The translations under genes were made by a program, and so were the position numbers. Below the pieces are notes generated by a model, which was not told the origin of the DNA, did no database searches, and saw only the letters and a program-made list of their open reading frames with translations. Shown here one piece after another: positions 47,345 to 59,684 of a stretch of 64,000 bases of DNA. Source of the stretch: Lindgomyces ingoldianus. Its lineage: Eukaryota; Ascomycota; Dothideomycetes; Pleosporales; Lindgomycetaceae. Every line of letters begins with the position of its first letter. The stretch's first letter is position 1. Location of the stretch: NCBI RefSeq assembly GCF_010093535.1, contig NW_022985175.1, positions 1,090,942 to 1,154,941 on the forward strand, in the 5' to 3' direction.

Positions 47345-47611
47345 TGTCCGTACGCAGCAGCAGCGTCGCGGCCTGGATACGAGCGATCACGCACGAGCAG
47401 GATCACGTATCTATGTCACATGATGCTCGTGCGCGAACTCTGTGCGCGAACATCTAGATATCCCCCTTTTCCTCTGTACAGAGGAAAAACAAGAGAAGCA
47501 ATTAACACTAGTTACCTAACACCCCTGTGCAATATTTACACTGTGCAACTCTCTCTGTCTTGTACACATTTACTAACACTAAGTGCTAGCTAGTAGAGAG
47601 TTTATTTAACA
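47345..47611 (+). repeat. E9 5' LTR (CopXY type)
   Basis: The first about 140 bp match the CopY LTR (TGTCCGTACGCAGCAGC start, ATCTAGATATCCCCC block). From about 47490 it matches the X2 LTR (AATTAACACTAGTTACC block, GTGCTAGCTAG block near the end). Confidence 0.93.
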
Positions 47612-47624
47612 CTAATTAGTAGTT
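47612..47624 (+). promoter_or_regulatory. Conserved post-LTR 13-mer, candidate primer-binding site
   Basis: CTAATTAGTAGTT directly follows the 5' LTR of E1 (35-47), E5 (27338-27350), E7 (31656-31668) and E9. In reverse it occurs in E2 (17549-17561), E3 (22957-22969) and E8 (39094-39106), and as a near match in E6 (59672-59684). CopX and CopY leaders diverge right after it, so it is selectively conserved. All copies are RIP-affected (TAG may be former TGG), so the tRNA cannot be named. Confidence 0.5.
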
Positions 47625-49899
47625 TAAATACTATAAAAAAAAAAGCCCTTTTTATACTTTTTTATTTAAAGGTTTATGTATAAAAAGAATTCTTTTCCTT
47701 ACTACTTTAACTATAAATTAGTAAGAGTAAAGACAGAGTTTAATTTATATATAAGTAGCTATAAATCTCTATTTAGTTACTTAAGTAAAAGTAAGAAACC
47801 TGTCTATATAATACTATTTAAAAGTATTATATAAATAGTAGTGCTTATTTAACACTAAAAGGTCTGTTTTATCTTTTTATATAAGGCTATTTAGAGGCAG
47901 CGTATAACAAGAAGTAAGACAGCGCGTAATAATGTATAACTAACTACTATAAAGCAACAAGCAACACTAGCTCTATCTATAACTAGCTAGCATAATATAT
48001 TAATATATAACTAATACATACCTTTTATAGGCATCTTAGTAAAGACCCTAGTAAAGCAGATAAACATTAAAAATTAAGTAAATAAAATTAAACTATTAAA
48101 TAATATACTTAAAAAAAAGCTTAATTTATACATAGCTAACTTAATTATAAAACTCTACACATTAAGCATAATAAATATATATATGCTTAAGAACTTTTAG
48201 AATAACTTTATAAAGTAAAAGCTTATATACTTTAAAAATCTTAGCTAACTATTTTTATAAAAACTAATTACTACTTTATATAATAAAGGCATTAGCTTTA
48301 AGAAGAACATAATAAAGGCTACTATACTATATAGACTTATAAAAAAAGAACACATATTTACTGTTTTACTAAAGCATTATATAAAACTATTACTACTATT
48401 ACTAGTCTTAATGTAATAGAGGATGTCTCTGTATAAATTACCTATAGACTTAATACTTTCTCTGTAATTAGTACAACTACTTTATAATAGCTTACTATAC
48501 AAAAGTATAAACAGGCAGCTACATATTCCTGTAGCTATAGCTCTGCATAAGATTCCCTAAAGCTTGTACCTACTATATATAATTTAATTACTATATAATC
48601 TATACTAACTTCTACTTATATAAGATATTATAGCAAAGAACTTTACACCTAAAAAGGTTATATAATTCTAGAAAGCATAAAGAAAAAAAAACAACTACAT
48701 AAGGTAACTATATAATATTCTAGCTAATAAGGCTATAGTATTTATTAAGCTTTACTAACACCTTACTATTTTTAAGGTATTATACATAAGCATCTTTTCT
48801 AATATCTTTAAAAAGCGCGTACATATGTTCTACCTTTATAATATTAGTCTAGAATAATTATAGAAGTTACTATATAAGCAGCTTAGTAATTACTTTAATA
48901 CTAACATAAACTATAACTAGTATTAGATAAATTAGATAATAATAAGCTTTATATAAAGTAAGTAAAAAAACTTTATAAAAACTTTACATAAAGCTTTTAA
49001 AGCTATAATTAATAAACTTACTTTTATATAAAAAGCTCTTAGTCTATAATTCTAAGGCAAGATACTGCTTTACACTACTATTATATAAGCATGCTAAGGG
49101 CAACTTAAACTTAAATAAGTAATGTTTTTAATTAAGCCTATATATAAGGCACTGTACAGTAACCTTTGTTTAGCACTTTAGGTTATAATTAATTAATAAA
49201 ATAATGCATTTATAAACAAATCTTAGAACGTGTACTACACTAATAAGCAATATAGCTTACTATGTACACATAGCTATTAACAACATAGAAGAAGACTAAG
49301 AGGATATAGAGAATTATTTAAACTATAGTTCTTTACATAATTAAAGTAATGCTTTGTTTATTATAAAAAAAAATGTTAGTTAATAAATTATTTTTATATA
49401 AATTAATTTTATGCAAAACACTAATATATCTTTTTATATAAAGAATTCTATAACAAGACACTAACATGTAAGAAGGTAAATATGTACATTTAAAAGTTTA
49501 AAAGTAAACTAAAGTAAAAAAAAAAAAAGTTGCATAATAATAATAACCTAAATAAAAAGGAAGGTAAGAAGATTATTAACTACTTTACTAATGCTGTATT
49601 TCTTTACTATGTAACTGCAGAGGACATCTACAGCCTAGAACCTAAAGGATACGCAGAACAGTTTATCCTTAGAAATTAATACTGTACAGTATACTAAGGT
49701 AAACTATAGGATACTAGCGCAGTAAGAATCTCTACTGTAGGGAAGTTATAACTTAAAGCATACCTGCAAAAATTCTTTTATACAAAAGTAGACTAAACAC
49801 TAAGGAAAAAAAGTATTAGCTTTAAAAAATAAGAATTAATAGAATTAATTAGTACTATATAAATTACTAACTTAGTTAGTAACATAATATATTATATTT

Positions 49900-52800
49900 T
49901 AAAGACTTTAACACTATTTTTACTATTACTAGCAGATGCTAACTAACTTAGAGCATACTTTAACAACATTTTAAATGTTATTATACATAAAGACAAAACT
50001 ACTGTCTTTATTATATAAAAATAAGAACACTTTTTTTTAATATTAGTAAGGAAAAATTTATGTCTTTTTTTACTAAATTAAAACTCTACTGCCTCTACTA
50101 CTAATTTAGACACCCCTGCACAGAGAGACTCTAAAAGATGCTAACTAGCGCTAGCTATAACATTAATGCTGCAGTGCTAGAAGAGATTAAAAAGTTCTGC
50201 TACCTTTACTAATTATATAACTAGGCCTTATAAAGATTTAAGTTTATAATTAAAAATAACACTTACTTTAACTATAAAGTTATTATTAATGTTATATAAA
50301 TTAATAATAAGGATGTTCTACATGTTATTAATATAGACATATTATTTTAGGCTGCCACATTTCTAAAATCTATGTCTGCATAAGATACCTAGGATGCACT
50401 GTGCAAATGCTAGATTAACACTTATTAAAGACCTCTAAACTATATTATGCATAACTTTAGTATAAACTTTGCTTTAAAGGATTTTTAAGCCTATGTAAAG
50501 ATTATAAAAGCTATATGCAGGTAGATGCCTGTAGAAGCACATTAGGTAGTTAGAAAAGTTAAGCGCGTGCATATACCTCTCTAATAAGTGTTTAACATCT
50601 TAAAGACTAAGCTAGGTAACTATATAGATAATAAAGCTATCCTGTAGATAGCAGTTAAAGCTCTAAACAACACAGCTAGCCTACACAGTCTAGTACCTAC
50701 ACTACTAGTCTTTAGAGCATACCTAAGAATTAACCTAAACTCTCTGCTATTACTAGACATTATTACATAAGTAAGCGCTATATAAAAGGTAATAAAAATA
50801 CTTTAAAAAAACTATGTAAAAGTAAACATTAATTATATAATTAACACTTATAATAGCTTTATAACATATAAAGTTTTTAACCTCCCCCTTAGCTTAAAGA
50901 TTATAGCATAAAGAAAGAAGAAAGGCTAGACTAGCCTATATAAGATTAAGAGTATTAAAAAAAAAGACATTATTATTAAGAGAAAAAATAGCCTACTAAA
51001 GCTCTAATGTACACAGGTTAAACTATACTATAAAGAAAAAAAAAAAGACAACCTACTTATAATAAATAACCTAGATAAACTAATCCCTATATAAAAAGAT
51101 TTTTTAAAAAAAAGAAAAAAAAAATAGCTTTATAAAAATATTATAAAGGTAAAACTAAAGCCTACTATAAACTAAGCCTCTTAGAATAGCAATGCTGCAC
51201 TAGTGCAAAGGGAAGATATAAATACTAAAAGAAGTAAAAGGTAAAGGAAACCTGCACAAAGTCTAGACTAGGTATTTCTAACCTAAAAAAAAAGGATAAT
51301 TAGGCCTTATTTATTAAGCTTTATATAGATAGTGTAATTACTACACCTAAAAAACTATTTAAAGAATTAGACTACATAAAGATAAACACCCTAATTACTA
51401 ATAGCACTTTTAAGGTTATAGTGTATAACTTAATAAAGTATAAAGGTTAGATTTTTAACTTTTACTTTATATAAAAAGTAAAAGGCAAAACAACCTAACT
51501 ATATAAGAAATCCTGCCTAGTGTTTGCTAGCTACTTAGATAAAGAAAAAAAAAATTCTTACTTAGTTACTAACTATTTAGAGAATAAGCTAAAGACTACT
51601 TTTAGCTATAAAAGTAAACTTAAAAGCTATATATAAAATGCATTTTAAACTATGTAATATTACATAAGTATACATCTAATTAATAGATAAGCTTATACGC
51701 ACGCTGTACATAAAGCTACTAAAGAAAATGCGCTAGAGCTTTTTACTAAATATAATACTCTAGGTTATACAACTTTTGTATAGAGCTACTAAATTAGGAC
51801 TATATTAGTTTAAGACATATTATAACTACTATAAAAAAAAGCTGCGCATGCACATCTTTTTATACAACCTCTACTTCTTAATTACTAATAAAGAAGAGCA
51901 CACTTTTAGTATTACTAGCTTATAAATAAATAACACTTTAAGCATTATAATAAAAAATTTTACATAAAAAGAAAAAAAAAAACTATAAAAAGTAAAGTTT
52001 TACATAAAAAGTAAAACTATTTTAGTAAAAAAGCAGCTTATTAAGTTTAATAGTAAAAAAATTAAACTTACACATAACATAGTAGTTTTTACTTAGAAAA
52101 GATAAGTAAGCTACTTTTATATAATTAACTTAAAAGACAAAGATGCTGCACAATAATATATTAAGTAATATGTAAAAAAGGCATATATTGCATTTATGTG
52201 TTAACTAAAGGCAGCATTTAACCTGTCTATTACTACATAAACTATAGACCTTTTACATAATAACATTAACATACTTAACATATAAATTTAATAGTAAATA
52301 GACAACAGTAAGCGCAGTCTTACCTTCCTACTATTACAGCTTAATTATGTAAAGCTATTTATCTTTATAAATAAATTATTTGCTAATAATAAAGACTTTA
52401 GCTTATAGCTAAGATTCTTAATTATATTAAGTAATAAAAATTATATAAAGTAAAGTAACTACTTTAAAATACTAGGTAATATTATACACTAAAATTCTAC
52501 TAAGTGTAAAAGAGTAACTAAAAGTGTCTTTACTAGTAAACTATATAAAATAGTTAAAAAGTTTAATAATATAATTACTTTTAGTATAACTTTATAGTAA
52601 ATTATATAAACACTTAAACTACTACTAATTTTAGTAGTAATTTACATAGATTTAAGGTTTCTATATAATTACTTTATTAAGCTAGGCACTACTAGTAAAA
52701 AGTAACTTATAATTAACATTATGTTACTTTATAAATTATATAAAAAAAGAGAAATTACTAAGATAAAGTAAATTAATAGTAAAAATAACCTAGTAAATGT

Positions 52801-52930
52801 ATATATAAAAAAAACACTAAACTAGGCTCTTTAATTATTAGTCCTAACTAACTGCCTCTCTGTCTAGATAGAAGCATCTGTAGACTAGCTAGATCCTGTG
52901 CGCAAAGATGCCTTAGACTAACTAGACTAA
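49900..52930 (+). pseudogene. RIP-degraded copia pol of E9 (CopY-type half)
   Basis: Integrase remnants lie at about 50190-50900 and RT at about 51560-52150. The RT active site is Ile-Asn-Asn at 51926-51934, both Asp codons mutated. RNase H lies at about 52280-52830. The upstream CopX-type gag/protease part (about 48400-49880) has no preserved motif that I can name. It cannot encode a working polyprotein. Confidence 0.7.
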
Positions 52931-53272
52931 CAACGCTTATGTATAAAACCTATTTTCTTTTGTTTTGTTTTATTTTTTTTTTTATATTATACACACTTAT
53001 TTTTTTTATTATAAGGATCTGTCACTGTTAGCACTGTACAAAAAAAGAAAAGAGCTAGAGGATTGTACAGTAAAGCTTAGAAAGTAAAGGATAAAGAAAA
53101 AAAAAGCTATTTACATAGCATAACTAGCCTATTCTAACGCATAGTATTACTAAGGCAAGTCCTAATAAATAAGGTAGAGTAAAAGCAGAACATAATTAGA
53201 TAGACCTACACAGATAAAAGGAAAGTAACGCGTACAGAAGGTAACTTTTTAGATAAAAAGAAAAGTTGCTAG

Positions 53273-53540
53273 TGTCTGTACACAGCAGCAGCGTCGCAGC
53301 CTAGATACAAGCGATCACGCACGAGCAGGATCACGTATCTATGTCACATAATGCTCGTGCGCGAACCTCTGTGCGCGAACATCTAGATATCCCCCTTTTC
53401 CTCTGTATAGAGGAAAAACAAGAGAAGCAATTAACACTAGTTACCTAACACCCCTGTGCGATGTTTACACTGTGCAAACCTCTCCGTCTTGTACGCATTT
53501 GCTGACACTAAGTGCTAGCTAGCAGAGAGTCCATTCAACA
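53273..53540 (+). repeat. E9 3' LTR (CopXY type, 268 bp)
   Basis: Preceded by a purine tract (aaaaagaaaag) 7 nt upstream, as in E1. It differs from the 5' LTR largely by RIP-type transitions. Confidence 0.93.
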
Positions 53541-53995
53541 GAAGGTTTAATAATGCAATTACCTTTAGTTAGTACAACTTTATAGTAAATTATATAAATG
53601 CTTAAACTGCTACTAATTCTAGTAGTAATCTGCATAGATTTAAGGTCTCTATATAATTACCTTGTTAAGCTAGGCACTACTAGTAAAAAGTAACTTATAA
53701 TTAACATTATGTTACTCTATAAATTATACAAGAAGAGGGAAATTACTAAGATAAGGTAGATTAATAGTAAAAATAACTTAGTAGATGCATGTATAAAGAA
53801 AACACTAAATTAGGCTCTTTAATTATTAGTCCTAACTAACTGCCTCTCTGTCTAGATAGAAGCATCTGTGGACTAGCTAGATCCTGTGCGCAAAGATGCC
53901 TTAGACTAACTAGACTAACAACGCCTTTATATAAGGCATATCTCTTTTTTTTATTTTTTTTTTATTATATGTACTTATTTTTCTTAGTATAAGAT

Positions 53996-54630
53996 TAGAA
54001 GAGAAGGATATATAAGAAAGATAGTCTATTTGTCTAGTACACAGAAAAAGAAAAGCTACTAGCCCCCCCCTAGAACACACCACCCCTTACGTGTAGTGGT
54101 TACAATGCAGACCACAGCTCTGCCATACGCACAAGGCGCAGGCATTAGCCTAGAAGTTAGCTAGCACACAACACTTAACAAAGGGAGAGGCACTAGTAGT
54201 GCTGCTGCAACAACAAGCACACAGAGTTGCTAGGACCTAACCGCAACTCTAGACTAGGACCGCACAGAAGTACCCCTTACAACGCATAACCTTTGCCGCC
54301 CACAGCTGCAGATTAGTGCTAGCAGGCAAGACAACATTAATATTATAAGATAGTAAAGCTGCTACATGCTACTTCTTAGCCTGTCTATAATTAGCATTTT
54401 ATACAAGAAGGAAGTAGAAGAGCTAAAAAATTTATATATTTATACTAAGACGCTAAATAAACTACTAATTAGTAGTAGAACTAGTTAGAAGGGTAACGCA
54501 AATGCGCCCTAGGCTGCTAGACTGCACAAGGACGTTGAAGACGCCCGCACTAACAGCGCTAGAGGTAGAGGAGGAAGGCTGGAGAGACATCTCTGTGTGT
54601 GTGTGTGTGTGTGTGTGTGCAGGCAGGAGT
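53996..54630. other. 635-bp insertion of unknown type in E5 3' region
   Basis: Present in E5 but absent from E9 (break near 53015) and E8 (near 33630). It is less RIP-mutated than its surroundings, has an 8-C run and a TG microsatellite near the right end. At 54091-54102 is GTGTAGTGGTTA, identical to the D-arm/A-box segment of many tRNA genes. No good TSD is seen: only AT could be duplicated. A SINE-like or other non-autonomous element is possible but unproven. Confidence 0.45.
54594..54619. repeat. (TG)13 microsatellite
   Basis: An uninterrupted TG dinucleotide run of 26 bp near the right edge of the 635-bp insertion. It is uninterrupted although its reverse strand is (CA)n, the preferred RIP dinucleotide. 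Confidence 0.95.
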
Positions 54631-55066
54631 ATCTGTCACTGTTAGCACTATACAAAAAAAGAAAAGAGCTAGGGAATTATACAGTAGGGCTTAGAAAGTA
54701 AAGAATAAAAAAGAGAAGGTAAAAGAGAAAAAAAAACCTTATTATATACACCTCCCTACGCACCTGCCTACATAAAGATCCTACACTATTCTAGCACAAA
54801 ACTCTACATAAAATAGTTTATACAGTGCTAAATTACTTATAAGGTAAGCGCATAAAGGCTAGATAATAATAGCCTAAAACACTTTACACTATTTATAAAG
54901 CTATTTATATAGCGTAACTAGCCTATCTTAATGTACAGCATTACTAAGGCAAGTCTTAATAAATAAAGTAGAGTAAAGGCAGAATATAATTAGATAAACT
55001 TACACAGATAGAAAAGAGGTAACACGTATAGAAGGTAACTTTTTAGACAAAAAGAAAAGTTACTAG

Positions 55067-55349
55067 TGTCTATACACAGCAGCAGCGTTACAATCTAGAT
55101 ATAAGCAATTGCGCACAAGCAGGACTATGTATCTATGTTACATAATGCTTATGCGTAAACCTCTATGCGTAAACATTTAGATATCCCCTCTCTTTTTCTC
55201 TATACAGAGGAAAGACAAGAGCAATAGAACTAGAAATATGTTGCCCTCACCTTACCTACCTTGTACGCTGTGCACACTGTACACCACTCTTACTCTTGCT
55301 ACTTAAGTGCTTATACTATAAGCAGCTAGCTGTTAGAGCCTATTTAACA
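55067..55349 (+). repeat. E5 3' LTR (CopY type, 283 bp)
   Basis: The same length as the 5' LTR. Its U3 half is more RIP-mutated than in the 5' copy, while the R-U5 half is better preserved. Confidence 0.93.
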
Positions 55350-55399
55350 GGAATAGTATTAAAGTCTTTAGAATGTAGTATATAACTAGACTAATTAAG

Positions 55400-57373
55400 T
55401 TCTAGATTTATATAGTACTAATTAATTCTTTTAGTGTCTAGCCTTTAAAGCTAATATCTATTTAGCTAGGTGTTTAATTAATTTCTATATATAAGTTCTT
55501 TTAATTATACGCCTTAAGTTAAAACTTACTAACAGTAAAGATCTTTACTACGCCTGTGTTTTATAGTTTACCTTAGTATACTATATAGTATTAGTTGTTA
55601 AGGATAAACTGCTTAGCATACTTCTTAGGTTTAATGCTGTAGATGTCCTCTTCTGTTGCATAGTGTAGATAGGCAGCAAAGGTAAGGTAGTTAATAGCTT
55701 TTTTTAGCATCCTTACTCTTCTATTTTATTTTCTCTGCATTATGCAAATTATTCTTTTCCTTAAAGTAACCTTTAAAGTTTTAGATGTAAAAAGTAATAG
55801 CTTTACATAATAAAGTCTTATTATAAAATTTTTTATATAAAGTAATGTACTAGTTCTTTGCTTATATATAGTTATTATAAGAGTAGTTTAATAACTAATA
55901 TTCTTTCTTATAGCAGACAAAGCACTTCTTTATTTATGTGTAGTTGTCTCTAGATTGTAGCCTAAACCTAGATAAAGATTTTTTACGTTATATTTTTCTA
56001 CACAGAGAGAAGCTTTCTTCTTATTATGCAGAGTTATATTAGCAGTTTATATAGTATACATTAGGCAGTTCCTAGAAGTATTAGTTTGCCTTTTAGTCTA
56101 TAGTAACTTAGAGTAATGCTTATAAGTTACTAAATAAGGCTTTACATAAGGGCTTAATAGTAAACATTGTATGTTCTAGTTCTAGTTATTCTTAATAAGC
56201 TTGTACAACAGCAGTGTGCAGTAGAACATTCTCTTAGAATTTTATTCTTAGTGCCCTTTATGTAAGCATAAGCTTGTTAATTATTATTTTAAAAACTTTA
56301 TATAAACTTTTATTCAAGTTTTTTTATTAGCATTATATAAAAGTTATTATTGTCTAGTTTATCTAGTACTAGCTATAGTTTACATTAGTGTTAAAGTAAC
56401 TACTTAAAGTGTTATATAAATGCTTCTAGTTATGTCTAAAGCCTATATTATGCATATAGTACATATTTGCCTAACCTTTTAGAATATCTAGAAAGATGTC
56501 TATGTACTAAGTTTCCTAGATATCTAGCTATTAACATAGATTAATAAAAATTCTTATTTTATTTATAAAAATTTTATATAGTTAACTTATATAGTTATTA
56601 TTCTTTTTCTATGCTTTTTAGAATTATATAATTTTGTCTACTAGAAGTTTTTCTTTAGTAGTTTCTCTTTAGAGTAGAAGTTTATACAGGTTATAATGTA
56701 GTATAGATTGTACAGGTAGTATTAGTAGTGTATACACTACTGCAGGCGGTGGTGTGTACAATTAAGGGTGTGGAGCAGGCGTTAGGTAGGGTAGCATGTA
56801 TTATTTGTATAGTAATTAGTGTAGTGCTAGCTAAAGTGTAGAAGCAGGTAATGCTAGTATATTTAGTGTTAATAGCAGCATTATGTTTAGTCTGCTTCTA
56901 TGCAGAGCCTTATATAGTAATAAAAGTTATATATAAAGCCTTTTTAGTGTAATTACTTTTTCTTATGCTATATTATACAGCTTCTAGGCTTAAGTACCTT
57001 TATTACTTAGCTATAGTATAATTTCTTTATTCTTTAGTACTTATATAAGCTCTCTTTTAAACGCGCAGCTAAGTGCTAAAAAGTTTTATAGTGTCTATTT
57101 TTTAAAATCCTTTATATATAAACTTAAAAAGGTAGCGCCTTTTTAAGTTATTATGCATAGATTAGTAATTATATAACTTATATATAATTAAGTTTATAAG
57201 CTTATTAAAGCTTTTAACATGTTAATCTTATTATTCTAGTACTTTAGGCTAGTCTTATTTTATAGTGTTACCTTTAATATTCTTATATCTTTTATAAGTT
57301 ATTTATATAATAGAAATTATTCCTTATTCTTTTTATTATTACATAGAGTTGTTAGTTGCTAGTAGGATTTTAT
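55400..57373 (-). pseudogene. E6 gag-protease region, RIP-degraded
   Basis: Collinear with 17819-19786 of E3 and, in reverse, with 27780-29760 of E5. No nameable motif. It gives the empty sites used to define the Helitron-like insertion. The leader with its tandem repeats follows to 57724. Confidence 0.55.
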
Positions 57374-57724
57374 TATAATAGTATAGTTAATTGCTTTTCT
57401 AGTAGATTGCGCAGGTACTGCTATTATCTAGCTGCTAAGTTATGCAGCTTTAATAGCTTTAGTGTGCGCCTTACACTATCTCTTTCTTACTTTATATAGT
57501 AGTAAAGCTTACTATATAATGTAAAGGATTAATCTGCTATTGTCTAGCTACTAGGTTATATAGCTTTAGTAGCTTTAGTGTGCATCTTACACTATCTTCT
57601 TTTTACTTTATATAGTAGCAGAGCTTGCTGTATAATGTAAAGAATTAATCTACTATTCTAAAAGATAAGTAACTAAATAAAGTACCTTATAAAGCATAGA
57701 TGCTCTATTATTACTTTTCCTATA

Positions 57725-59590
57725 ACGTACTTTATAGGCGAGTTGCTTACACACCTAAGTTGCTTACTTTTACTAAGACCCTACCACACTACTCTTCCTA
57801 TACTAATGTATTCCTAACAACACTACTTAAATGTGTTAAAGGAATGTTAGATGCAGCTTACACTTTAGGCTTTTAAACAAGACGCAACACTCTCTAACTA
57901 ACACGCTGCAGCTATCTACAAAGTCCCTTAAAAGATAATAAGTAACTAACACGCTAGACAACCTTTCTAAGCTAATTATATAGCTAACTTATAAAAGCTA
58001 GATAATAATAAAAAGTAGGTAATTATTTAGCACATACTTAAGCTAGATGCGCAAGGATTTCCCCCCTAGCTAGTAGCTGTAGCTAATATAGCTAATTCTT
58101 TACACGCTAAGCATAATATAGGCTATGTTAGCATAAACTAGCTTAATATATTTATTAAGTGTTACTTAGAGCTTAAAGTAAAGTTTAAGTGTAAGTATAA
58201 CTATAAAAAAGCTTTTTATAAGAATCTTGTAGTAATTTAAGGCTAGTTTAACCTTATAAAGAATATTAAAGCTAAGTATAGCATCTAAAATAACAACACA
58301 TACACCTTTAACAAGATAAGGTTTATAATAAGCTAGATATCTACTAGAGCAGTTATTATAGGTTTAGAGAGACAAGGACAGCTAAAAGCAGTCTAGCTAG
58401 GTAACTAAGAGTAGATAACAGCTATCTAGGGCATTAATGCTAAAAAGTAGGCTATTCTGCTCTTTATTATCTTCTAGAGTAGCAACTACTTTTTAAACTA
58501 GTATAAAAAGAAAAATCTACTTTAAAATTAAGTTATTATAATCTTTAAGCGCAGCTAGACTACTAATTAGCTTAGTCTAGACTAGTTAAAGCACTTTAAT
58601 GTGTATATAAAGAAGTGTACTATTAGCAGCTACTATCTGCTAGTTATTAATAGCTATAAGAGCTATAACTTACTTTATTTCTAGTAATACTATAAAGATA
58701 ATAAAATTATTACTATCTACATGCTTTTTTACTTATTACACTTTTTATAGCTACTTAATGTAGGTTGTTTTACTCTTTTAAAGAAAGTGTATAGGCGCTA
58801 AGCTAAAAACCTTATGTGTAACTAAATTACTTATATTATAAAAATAAAGTTCCTACTATGCTTTAAAGTAGCCTATAATGCTATAATTACTTCTAGTAAT
58901 ATCTAAGAAGAGTTTTAAAGCGCTAGATTAGTTCCTTTTAACCTACTATAAGTTATAATAGGCCTTAATATAAAGTTGCGCACTCTATTACTACTACTAC
59001 TTATATATAATAAGCCTTAGCAGTTATAAACCCTAAGTAATACTCTAGAACTTAGGTTATAATTAATGCTTATAAAGACAAAGATTTAGAAGCATATAAA
59101 TAGTTTCCTAACTTCTATAGTTAAAGTGTTTAAAAAGGTCTTAAAGGGGGCAGTAATAATTATATATAAGCTAGTATTAGTGTAACAGGAAATTACTAAG
59201 CTTTAAGCAGCTAATAAGGCTGCTATATAACATAAATTACATAAAAAAAAGCAGATTAAGGCAGAAGAGACTTTAATAATTTAGAAAAGCCTGCGCTTAA
59301 CAGCTCTAAAGAAGTTTAGGGCGCGCAGTAACAAGAAGAAGGCAAAGAAGCAGGTGCAAGCTAAAGTAGGTAAGCTATCCTAAAGGCGCTGCAGACAGTG
59401 CAATTAGACTAGGCATAACGCGCGAACGTGTAAGCAAGAAGCAGAAGTAGTATCTAAATAATATTCTAGGCTGTACTGTACTATATAGTGCTAGAGCGGG
59501 TTGTTATGGGCTATAATAGAGTTTGTTGGGGTGGGGTCTTGGCAAAAGTGAGCGACTCGGGTGTGTGAGCGACTCGCCCATGAAGTACGT
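57725..59590 (+). mobile_element. Fot1/pogo-like DNA transposon, copy 2 (1866 bp)
   Basis: Terminal inverted repeats of about 60 bp start ACGTAC and hold two GAGTCGCTCAC-like motifs. TA is duplicated at 57723-57724 and 59591-59592. It is opposite in orientation to copy 1. The right terminal repeat is un-mutated, while the left one carries RIP changes. Inserted between the two 62-bp leader repeats of E6. Confidence 0.92.
57800..59480 (+). pseudogene. pogo/Fot1-type transposase remnant, copy 2
   Basis: Read with TAG/TAA as former Gln/Trp, it follows the pogo/Fot1 transposase plan. There is an N-terminal helix-turn-helix region (about 57840-58000), then a stretch resembling the CENP-B-type KLD...GFPP segment (about 58000-58060). 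The DDE-superfamily core follows from about 58290. The FDETGF motif is FNKIRF (about 58310) and DGHESH is INSYKSY, with Asp to Asn at 58649-58651. Near the C-terminus is an intact CCHC zinc knuckle (C-X2-C-X4-H-X4-C, 59390-59431). It would cut and paste the element at TA targets in the nucleus; this copy is dead. Confidence 0.8.
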
Positions 59591-59684
59591 TAAAATAAGT
59601 AATAAAACAAAGTACTTTATAAAGCATAGATACTCTATTATTACTTTTGCTAATTTACAGTTAATTAAATTAACTACTAATTAG

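Larger units (their letters stand above)
47345..53540 (+). mobile_element. E9: complete CopXY recombinant copia element, in E5
   Basis: LTRs 47345-47611 and 53273-53540 with the TSD GAAGG (47340-47344 and 53541-53545). At 6196 bp with no insertion inside, it is the best full-length reference for the superfamily here. Sequence from 47612 to about 49885 matches CopX (E1/E7). From about 49900 on it matches CopY (E5/E6). E8 has the same switch point. Confidence 0.95.
27055..55349 (+). mobile_element. E5: CopY copia element hosting E7 and E9
   Basis: Its 283-bp LTRs at both ends are bounded by the TSD GGAAT (27050-27054 and 55350-55354). The element parts are 27055-31442, 46334-47344 and 53541-55349. 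E7 (TSD GAAAT) and E9 (TSD GAAGG) lie in pol. Near its 3' end it also carries a 635-bp insertion (53996-54630) that E9 and E8 lack. Removing E7, E9 and that insertion leaves about 6.6 kb, a normal copia length. Confidence 0.92.

Noticed and set aside
54091..54102. A complete tRNA gene
   Set aside because: Only the D-arm/A-box part is convincing; I could not form an acceptor stem or a standard T-arm with a GGTTCGA-like box.
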